Shown piece after piece: positions 7,619 to 14,112 of a stretch of DNA of 21,313 nucleotides. Positions within the stretch are counted from its first letter, which is position 1. Each line of letters opens with the position of its first letter. This stretch comes from a virus. The stretch lies in IMG/VR virus record IMGVR_UViG_3300032286_000379, positions 1-21,313 of that record. One strand, given 5' to 3'. A program made the position numbers and the translations under genes. Below the pieces are notes generated by a model, which was given only the letters and a program-made list of their open reading frames with translations, made no database searches and was not told the DNA's origin.

Positions 7619-7878
7619 TGATTATTACTGAACTTGAAAGGTCAGCTGAAAAGGTGATTGCTGGGTCTTGTGCTCTTATTGCTAAAGAGAATAATGCCGA
7701 TGCGGCTAAGCTTGTGCAGTTCTTTTTAGATGATGCTCGTCGTGATGGTATTGATTTAAAAACAACTATGGAAGCACTGGCGCGTGGCGGTATTGTTGTG
7801 GCTTTGTTGGCTGCTGAGCCTGATTCAGAAGAAACGTTTGATCGTGTAATACAAAGGCTGAGTGCTGTCCATGAGTGA
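7618..7878 (+). CDS. small helical protein of unknown function after portal
   Basis: This 86-residue acidic protein is mostly predicted helix, with a regular pattern of Ala/Leu and charged residues. It includes a short hydrophobic stretch (GGIVVALLAAE) near residues 60-70 that is too short and too close to acids to be a clear membrane span. AGGAG at 7607-7611 precedes the ATG, which overlaps the portal stop (TAATG). It overlaps the next gene by 8 bases. No family is recognised. Small proteins next to the portal are often assembly chaperones or head-tail connectors, but nothing in the sequence decides this. Confidence 0.75.
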   Translation: MIITELERSAEKVIAGSCALIAKENNADAAKLVQFFLDDARRDGIDLKTTMEALARGGIVVALLAAEPDSEETFDRVIQRLSAVHE

Positions 7879-9697
7879 TTCGTTATCTAATCGCCGTAAT
7901 GCTACGGAGCGTACTGTTGCTGGCGCTGGTGTTTTTGGCGCTGGTGTAGGTGCTCGCTATTTAAACGATAAGCGTTTTTCGGACAGCAAGCGGCCTACGA
8001 TTATGCATGCTATTAAGCACAAGTCATTTTCTGGCACTCATGCGCGTTATTTAGGGGCTAAGGCTGGCGCTCGTGCTTTACAGGGTGCTGGTGCTACTGT
8101 GGCTATTTTGGGTGGCAAGCAAGTTATTACCGGAAAGAATAATGAAAAGTTTCGTCTTGGCCAAGAGGTTGTTCGGCCTTTAGTCGGGGCTGATAAGATT
8201 GAAGAAAAGGTAGGCGTTCACATGTCAAAAAGTGATGATAGTGAGTTGCTTCGTACTAAGCAGCGCACGCGTAAGTATTTACAGGTTGGCGGTACTATTG
8301 GCGGTACTGCTTTAGTATTGCGTACGCCTGAACTAGCTGGGGCTTTGAAGCATACTCCTAAGTCTAAGATTCTTATTAACGCTAAAAAGTTTGAGCCTAC
8401 TGCTACTAAGGCTTCTAATAGTTTGCTTGCTGTTGGGTCCGGCGTTGGCGCTGCGGGCGCTTTTAATTCTGCCAAGATGCAAAAACTTGAATCTAAAAAG
8501 TTTAAAGAGTTTGGTAAGTCTTCTAAAGATTTGCGCCCTAAGTCTGAGAAAGAAAAACTTGCTGTCGCTGGCGGTGCTGGTCTTGCAGCGGGTGCTGCTT
8601 TTCCAACGCTACAAAAGTTGCCTGATGATCAGGGCGCATCAGATAGAATTACCCAGCAGTTAAAAGGCAGTCACGAGGGTCGCGTAAAAGTTTCTGATGT
8701 TCGCGGCGTAGCTCGTGGTCCGGGGAAGCGTTTTGGCGCGGAGCGTAATCAGGCTAAGTTGACTCAGGCTATTAAAGATAAGGGTTATGACGCTACGCGC
8801 CCTATCGAGGTTTCTCGCTTTTCTAATGGTCGAATGATGGTTACTGGCGGGCATCATCGTTTGCATGCTGTTGAAGATTTAGGTCATCCTGATGTTCCTG
8901 TGCGTGTTCGCAATGAGCCTGGCAAGGCTCCGCGCTCTGTTGTGCCTTTGTATGATTCAGCTAAATACATCAAGGATGTTCTTAGAAACCGTAAGCCACG
9001 CGGTCCGCTAGATAGTAAGGGACTTGAGCGCGTTAAGGCTCTGGCAGCACAAAAGACTCCTAAGCACATTGAGCATGCCAACCGTATTAAGAGTAGGTCA
9101 GAAGAAGCCATTCAAGGTCTAAAGACTCCTCGCAATAAAGCTATTGCTGCTGCTACTACTGCGGCTGGTGCTACTGCTTATGGCGCTAACAAGCTAAATG
9201 ATAGGAATAAAGTTTCTAAGCGCGATGACAAGTTTTTGACTAATTATCGTGATCGTATTAGCCCTAGCGCTGAGGAGGGCTATAAGTATCTCAAGCGCGG
9301 TACTCGTAGTCGTCAGTATGATGCTGCAGGTAATGCAATTCTAGGCACTGGTCTTTTGGTGCATGCTGGGCATATTGCTGCTAAGAAGCGTCCTATGTCC
9401 GCTATTGAGGGTATTGGTGGGGCGGTTGCGCTAAAGACTGCTGCGAATAGTCATGCTGAGGCTCAAGAGTGGAATTCTAAGCTGAACAAAATTAAGTCTG
9501 CCGCTAAAGTGCGTGAGTCCGAAGGCACTTGGGGTAGGGACCGTCGTGTTGATGTGGCTAAGAGTATTTGGGTTGAAAAAGGCCTTAGTGTAGGATTGCC
9601 TTATCCGAAAGGTATGCGTCGCTCTGGTATTCGTCCAGGTCATTTGAGGCGTACTCTTTCAGGCAAAACGGTTTCTGTTCGTGGTTCTGTAGGTTAG
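7871..9697 (+). CDS. large glycine-zipper protein with embedded ParB/sulfiredoxin-like domain
   Basis: The product has about 608 residues. The first third holds several Gly/Ala-rich hydrophobic segments (TVAGAGVFGAGVGARYL; VGGTIGGTALVL; LAVGSGVGAAGAF; VAGGAGLAAGAAF). Residues about 265-345 resemble a ParB/sulfiredoxin-type nucleotide-binding or nuclease domain: ATRPIEVSRFSNGRMMVTGG, then GHHR at 327-330 and HAVEDLGHPDVPVRV. The family hallmark is a G/D-HHR motif before a helix and a valine-rich strand. The last third has two more zipper segments and ends with the short module AKSIWVEKGLSVGLP and an Arg-rich tail. ATG 7871 overlaps the previous stop. A GTG at 7862 behind AAAGG (7853-7857) is an alternative that adds three residues. 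It is probably a virion or ejection protein. Whether the ParB-like domain acts on DNA or nucleotides is unknown. Confidence 0.78.
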   Translation: MSDSLSNRRNATERTVAGAGVFGAGVGARYLNDKRFSDSKRPTIMHAIKHKSFSGTHARYLGAKAGARALQGAGATVAILGGKQVITGKNNEKFRLGQEVVRPLVGADKIEEKVGVHMSKSDDSELLRTKQRTRKYLQVGGTIGGTALVLRTPELAGALKHTPKSKILINAKKFEPTATKASNSLLAVGSGVGAAGAFNSAKMQKLESKKFKEFGKSSKDLRPKSEKEKLAVAGGAGLAAGAAFPTLQKLPDDQGASDRITQQLKGSHEGRVKVSDVRGVARGPGKRFGAERNQAKLTQAIKDKGYDATRPIEVSRFSNGRMMVTGGHHRLHAVEDLGHPDVPVRVRNEPGKAPRSVVPLYDSAKYIKDVLRNRKPRGPLDSKGLERVKALAAQKTPKHIEHANRIKSRSEEAIQGLKTPRNKAIAAATTAAGATAYGANKLNDRNKVSKRDDKFLTNYRDRISPSAEEGYKYLKRGTRSRQYDAAGNAILGTGLLVHAGHIAAKKRPMSAIEGIGGAVALKTAANSHAEAQEWNSKLNKIKSAAKVRESEGTWGRDRRVDVAKSIWVEKGLSVGLPYPKGMRRSGIRPGHLRRTLSGKTVSVRGSVG

Positions 9698-9706
9698 GGT
9701 AAACAC

Positions 9707-12700
9707 ATGACAATGCTTGGTGCTATTCGTAAGGCTGTTGAGGCTGATCCTATTGGCGGGTCTGCTCTTATTGATGAGGTTGTTTACTCTTATCTTGCCG
9801 ACCAAGCTGAAGAGTTGCGTCCTGAGATAGAGCAGTTGCTAGGTACTTTCATGCAGGAACGTGTTCTTATTGCTAAGCGTTCACTTGGCCGTTCTTACGT
9901 TTCAACAATTGTTGATGGTGAATATCCTTCTGAAGACATTCAAAAAAGTGCTCAGTGGATTGCTGGGCTTGAGATGTTTATTAAAGAATCTTTGGTTCAA
10001 AAAGATGACCTTGAGGGGTCTGATTTGTTTGAATTTAACCGTAAGCATCCTCGTGGTGCTGGTGGTCGTTTTCGTCGTGGTATTGCGACTTACAATCCTG
10101 AAAAGGGACATCCTACAACTACTCGCAGGATGGAAAAGATTAGCCCTAATTTGCGTAACGATGTTGTGCTGGAAAATCCTGAAAAAGAAGGCAGAATCAT
10201 TTCTCCGGACGCTGACAAAGATGTTGTTCAGCAAGAGCAGTTCCAGTATGAAGAGGCTAATAAAGTTGTTAACTCTATGTTGCGCAACTTTAGTGGCAAG
10301 AGCCTAGACGACATTAACGTTATTGTTAACCTTACTGACGGCAATAATGGCAATAGATTCTCTCGTTCTTACAGCGCTAAGTCTATTAAGCAATCTGGTG
10401 GATTCGATATGGATCCAAGTAGGTTGTGGAATGTTGGCGACATCATTAATGACTTTGAGCTTGAGGCTAAGTCTGGTGCATCAGATGTTGTTCAGAATCA
10501 AATCAATGCTTACAACACTTTAGGTAATACAGGAAATGCTGCGGTAGCGTCTTTGGCTACTGTTGATCCAGAGCGCCTAAAAGCTCTTGGTGGGGCTTTT
10601 AATTATGGTGATTCGCAAAAGAAATCAAAGCTGGGTAATTTCTTTAACCGCTTGGGTGTTGGCGGTAGTGTCATGCAGCAAGTTCCGGGCATGGAAAAGT
10701 ATGGCGACTATGCTCGTTTTGTTGGAACTATGGGTCCGCAGGCCGAGGATGCGCTTGGCCCTTATGTTCAGCAGGCTGCTTACCGTTACCGTGGTACCGA
10801 GAAAGAACCAGATCTAGAACTTATTCGTCAGTTTAATGGCAAGACTATGCGCGCTGTTGATGCTGCTGCAGAGTCTCGCACTAAGATGAGTGACATTTCT
10901 GACACTATTATGAATGCTGCTTCTGACCGTGCTAACCAGAACGACATTACGTTACAGGCCGCTAGTTATCAGATTAATAACCTTTCGCGTACGCGTGGCG
11001 GGGCGTTTACTCCTGATGAGCTTTCTCTTAATGTTCGCGCTGATGTGGCTGCGCATCACATGTTGCAGACTTTGCCTGACGATCCTTTTGTTGCTCGTGT
11101 TAGTGCTGAATCAGGTAACATTCTTCCTTCGCAGGGTGTCATTATTGATGCTGATGGTGATGTGGTTTCACAGTCTGTTGGTTTTTCTGATGACCATTAT
11201 TTGCCGTTTGACCTTAAGAATCTTAAGTCTTTGCGTGGCGGTCAGTATGTTCGTACTCGCCAGCAGGGTGGTTTGACTGGTGAAGACATTTATGCGTCTA
11301 TTCGTAGTGGTACTCGCATGGCTACTGTTGTTTCATCTTCTGGCGTGTACTCTATTGAGTTTGATCCTAACTTCCGTGGTGCTCGTGCTAATAGCGATAA
11401 GGCTCGCTCAATGTACGACCGTTACTTAAAGATTCTTGATGCTGTAGATAAGTCTGGTCTTTATGTTCAAGATATTTCTTCTGCTGAAAAAGCCCAACTG
11501 CGTGCTCAGGCTCAAAGCATGGGCGATAAAGATAACACTATTTTCGAGCGTTTCTTGGATGAACGTCGTCAAGCCAGCCAAACTCTTGACTCTGGCACTA
11601 TCGCTATTTTGCAAGATGAGGCTACTGCTCAAGTTGATTCAGAAGGCTTTAAGCAAAAGGGTGATCGTTACAACCGTCGTGTCGAAGAAGTATTTGAAGA
11701 GTTGGCTGACGAGAAGCTTAAAGAGCGAGTGTCTCAACTTTCTTTGAACGCTAAGGGTTACGATGTTGCTTTGCGCACATTACAGCAGCAGTTCCCTTAT
11801 TTTATTCGCAATGTGTCTTACCAGCCTTTGACTAGCAAGCAAGAGGGCGAAGGGTTCTTGCAGAATCTTAACCAGTCTGGCAAGCTTGGTGCTCGCCAAA
11901 CTCTTAGTGCTAAGGACCAGGGTTATGTTAATCCTGGCGGCTTGCGTCCTGAAAAGATGCGTCAGGGCTTCTATGCTCCGTCTCGCCAGTCTTACAACAA
12001 GTTTAAGAATGAAGATTATTACGGTAGCGGGTCTAACGAAGAAGTTGTGGAAGAAAAGACAACTGGCGAAAAGACTGTTGCTACGGGTGGCGCTAAGGGT
12101 GCGGTTGCGCCTAAGTCTGCTTTCTTGGCTCGTGTTGAGGCTTATTCTTCTGGCCAAAAAGATAAAGGCTTGAAGGCTATTAAGCAGTTAGACATTTTGC
12201 TTAATACGATTCCTGCTGATGCTGCTATTGGTGATGTGGACAAGAGTATTACTTGGAATGATGTCAAGGATTTGGATGATGCTGCTGCCTTGAAGTGGCT
12301 TTTGCATCCTGGCAATGGTGGCTTTACTAAGCCGTTTGAAAGCGACCCTGATCGCGTAACTAGTCTTTTAAGTAACAAGAAACTAGTTGATGAAACGCTT
12401 GGTATGTATAAGACTAGTGCCGAGTCAGGTCATGGTTTGGGTAGCTTTGGTGATTTAGAAACTATGTCAAGCAAGATTGTTGAAGCGGGTAAAATTGCCT
12501 CTATGTCTAATTCGTTTAGCAATCCTTTTGCTGATGAAATTGCTGGAGACGAAGGTTACTTTTATGCCGGGGCTAAGCCAATGGCTATTAAAGATTTGGC
12601 TCTTGTATCTGACTCGTCTTCTATCAATGCTTTGCTTGAGAAGAATCCTGGCGTAGCTAATGCTTTTAATGATCTAAAATCAATTGACGAAGGTGCCATT

Positions 12701-13246
12701 CCAACTACTCTTAAAGAGTACTTTAGGGTTATTGATGCTGTTAAGAAGGCGCACGATAGTGTCCTTTCTTTGGCTGCGGCCGATGCAGAGACTGCTAAGA
12801 AAACTTACACCGTTGATGAGGTATTGCGTCAGGCTGGCGTTAGTGAAGATGAGTGGAAGAAATCAATTGGTAATCTTAATGATTTAGTTCCTTATGGTTA
12901 CAATTCAACACTTCCTATGTCGCAGTTTAAGGACTATGTAATTAAGCAGCGTGCAAGGAATTTGCAAGACGCACGTACTTTGCTTACTGCTGATCGCTTA
13001 ATGGCCGCTATGTCTGGTGGTGAAGAACCCCCAAAAGCACCGGCTCCAGTGGAGCCGTCACTGGAGCCAACGGCGAAGAACCTAAGCAAGGATTACTGGT
13101 CCCAACAGGATCTAAGCTTCCAGAGCCTAAGCAAGGGGCGCTTGTCCCCACGGGTTCAAGTCTTGAGCAAAAGCCATCCGTTAACTCGGGAGATTCAAAT
13201 GCGCAAGAGCCTGAACTTGCCGTTAGTGAGCAGGAAGCAAAAGTAG
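9707..13246 (+). CDS. giant structural protein, zero-frame product of a -1 frameshift gene
   Basis: The 1179 residues have no domain I recognise. The N-terminal 100 residues are helical and acidic. FNRKHPRGAGGRF at about 110-122 matches the phage 'HPRGxxGxF' motif that occurs twice in the 14093-16501 product. The body is a long, soluble-looking mix of helices and strands without membrane spans. TAGGG at 9695-9699 is spaced about 7 bases before the ATG; a second ATG lies at 9713. After codon 1110 the ribosome meets a frameshift signal (13030-13068). Unshifted ribosomes add 69 residues containing three LSK motifs and stop at 13244-13246. Shifted ribosomes make a 1468-residue fusion with the AAA+ domain. 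The length and portal-protease context suggest a large internal head, connector or ejection protein, but a tail-type function cannot be excluded. Confidence 0.85.
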   Translation: MTMLGAIRKAVEADPIGGSALIDEVVYSYLADQAEELRPEIEQLLGTFMQERVLIAKRSLGRSYVSTIVDGEYPSEDIQKSAQWIAGLEMFIKESLVQKDDLEGSDLFEFNRKHPRGAGGRFRRGIATYNPEKGHPTTTRRMEKISPNLRNDVVLENPEKEGRIISPDADKDVVQQEQFQYEEANKVVNSMLRNFSGKSLDDINVIVNLTDGNNGNRFSRSYSAKSIKQSGGFDMDPSRLWNVGDIINDFELEAKSGASDVVQNQINAYNTLGNTGNAAVASLATVDPERLKALGGAFNYGDSQKKSKLGNFFNRLGVGGSVMQQVPGMEKYGDYARFVGTMGPQAEDALGPYVQQAAYRYRGTEKEPDLELIRQFNGKTMRAVDAAAESRTKMSDISDTIMNAASDRANQNDITLQAASYQINNLSRTRGGAFTPDELSLNVRADVAAHHMLQTLPDDPFVARVSAESGNILPSQGVIIDADGDVVSQSVGFSDDHYLPFDLKNLKSLRGGQYVRTRQQGGLTGEDIYASIRSGTRMATVVSSSGVYSIEFDPNFRGARANSDKARSMYDRYLKILDAVDKSGLYVQDISSAEKAQLRAQAQSMGDKDNTIFERFLDERRQASQTLDSGTIAILQDEATAQVDSEGFKQKGDRYNRRVEEVFEELADEKLKERVSQLSLNAKGYDVALRTLQQQFPYFIRNVSYQPLTSKQEGEGFLQNLNQSGKLGARQTLSAKDQGYVNPGGLRPEKMRQGFYAPSRQSYNKFKNEDYYGSGSNEEVVEEKTTGEKTVATGGAKGAVAPKSAFLARVEAYSSGQKDKGLKAIKQLDILLNTIPADAAIGDVDKSITWNDVKDLDDAAALKWLLHPGNGGFTKPFESDPDRVTSLLSNKKLVDETLGMYKTSAESGHGLGSFGDLETMSSKIVEAGKIASMSNSFSNPFADEIAGDEGYFYAGAKPMAIKDLALVSDSSSINALLEKNPGVANAFNDLKSIDEGAIPTTLKEYFRVIDAVKKAHDSVLSLAAADAETAKKTYTVDEVLRQAGVSEDEWKKSIGNLNDLVPYGYNSTLPMSQFKDYVIKQRARNLQDARTLLTADRLMAAMSGGEEPPKAPAPVEPSLEPTAKNLSKDYWSQQDLSFQSLSKGRLSPRVQVLSKSHPLTREIQMRKSLNLPLVSRKQK
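13030..13068 (+). promoter_or_regulatory. -1 programmed ribosomal frameshift signal
   Basis: The slippery heptamer C CCA AAA at 13030-13036 is in the zero frame of the 9707 gene and fits X-XXY-YYZ exactly. After a 5-base spacer (GCACC), GGCTCCAGTG at 13042-13051 and CACTGGAGCC at 13059-13068 form a perfect 10-bp stem with a 7-base loop. An alternative 6-bp hairpin, GGCTCC/GGAGCC, could compete. The -1 frame then stays open to 14112 and has no ATG, GTG or TTG codon between its upstream stop (13021-13023) and 13273. Confidence 0.88.
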
Positions 13247-14112
13247 ATAAGATTCGTCAAAGTATTCACTCTATGATTGGCATGAAGACTGTCGCTAATG
13301 AGATGGATAGTTTGATTAATACTGCTTTGATTAACGAGCGCCGCCGTGAGGCTGGACTGCCTGTGTCTAGTAGTTCTAATCATCTTGTGTTTACTGGTAA
13401 TCCGGGAACTGGTAAGACTACTGTTGCAACTAAGCTTGCTGATTTGTACAACGCTACAGGTATTTTGCCTAAGAATACTGTGACTGTTACTGGCCGTGAT
13501 GAGTTGGTTGGTGAGTATGCTAACAACATTTCTAACAACGTAACCAAGATCTTTAATAAGGCTCGCGGTGGTGTCTTGTTTGTTGATGAGGCTTACATGC
13601 TTTCTGACGACAATCTTGGTAAGGAAGCTGCCACTCAGTTGATGAAACTTATGGAAGAGCATAAGGACGATACTGTGGTGATTGTTGCTGGTTATCCTGA
13701 CAAGATGAAGGAATTCATCAACATTAACCCTGGTATGAAGTCAAGGTTCTCTCGTACTATTAATTTCCCTGATTATTCTGAGGCTGATCAAAAGAAAATT
13801 CTTTCGAGTATGTTTAAGGGCAATCAGGATAAAGTTAAAGACACGGCTACTGCTAGTGCTGTTTCTGCTGCTGTAAAGGTTTACTCAAAGCAGGGTGGTA
13901 ATGGTCGTGCTATGGAGCGTTTGCATTATGATTTGTATAAGGCTCGTTCTTCGCGTTTGGCTAATCAACCTAATGTGTCTGATAAAGATTTGAGCGTCTT
14001 TACTATTGAAGATGTTCAGAATGCTTTGGATCGTCAAGGATATAAGCCTCGCAAGCAAGCTGCTAAAAAACCGGCAAAGAGAGTAGAACAAAGTGAAGCG
14101 TTGGTGGGCTAG
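13036..14112 (+). CDS. AAA+ ATPase domain (CbxX/CfxQ-like) reached by -1 frameshift from the 9707 gene
   Basis: These coordinates are the -1 frame extension: a 79-residue linker then a 279-residue ATPase. It would be made mainly as a 1468-residue fusion. Numbering from the first Met (13273), Walker A is GNPGTGKT at 42-49 and Walker B VLFVDEA at 101-107 (D105, E106). VIVAGYP (137-142) is the sensor-1 strand and the arginine finger is likely R158 in GMKSRFSR. GRDELVGEY at 74-82 occupies the pore-loop region. This is the CbxX/CfxQ group, which includes Rubisco activases and the EccA ATPases of type VII secretion. The ATG at 13273 has no ribosome binding site, and the helix before it (DKIRQSIHSMIGM) belongs to the fold, which argues against independent initiation. 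The linker carries two 15-residue repeats. Likely role: remodelling head or scaffold proteins. Confidence 0.9.
   Translation, partial: STGSSGAVTGANGEEPKQGLLVPTGSKLPEPKQGALVPTGSSLEQKPSVNSGDSNAQEPELAVSEQEAKVDKIRQSIHSMIGMKTVANEMDSLINTALINERRREAGLPVSSSSNHLVFTGNPGTGKTTVATKLADLYNATGILPKNTVTVTGRDELVGEYANNISNNVTKIFNKARGGVLFVDEAYMLSDDNLGKEAATQLMKLMEEHKDDTVVIVAGYPDKMKEFININPGMKSRFSRTINFPDYSEADQKKILSSMFKGNQDKVKDTATASAVSAAVKVYSKQGGNGRAMERLHYDLYKARSSRLANQPNVSDKDLSVFTIEDVQNALDRQGYKPRKQAAKKPAKRVEQSEALVG
13075..13164 (+). repeat. two tandem 45-bp direct repeats in the frameshift linker
   Basis: Copies at 13075-13119 and 13120-13164 encode, in the -1 frame, EEPKQGLLVPTGSKL and PEPKQGALVPTGSSL, a flexible Pro/Gly linker between the giant protein and the ATPase. 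In the zero frame the same DNA encodes two LSK motifs. Protein-level conservation is higher in the -1 frame, which supports that frame as the coding one here. Confidence 0.8.

Noticed and set aside
9861-10307. 148-codon + frame inside the giant gene
   Set aside because: It is a Leu/Val-rich out-of-frame shadow with no start signal, and the 9707 frame carries the HPRG motif here.
13273-14112. AAA+ ATPase as a stand-alone gene starting at ATG 13273
   Set aside because: There is no ribosome binding site, the start lies inside the expected fold, and the same frame reads as good coding sequence upstream to the frameshift signal.
14060-14112. Second frameshift at the A6 run (14065-14070) joining the ATPase to the 14093 gene
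   Set aside because: The target frame is closed by TAG at 14084-14086, and the shift would have to be +1. The overlapping GTG start explains the junction.
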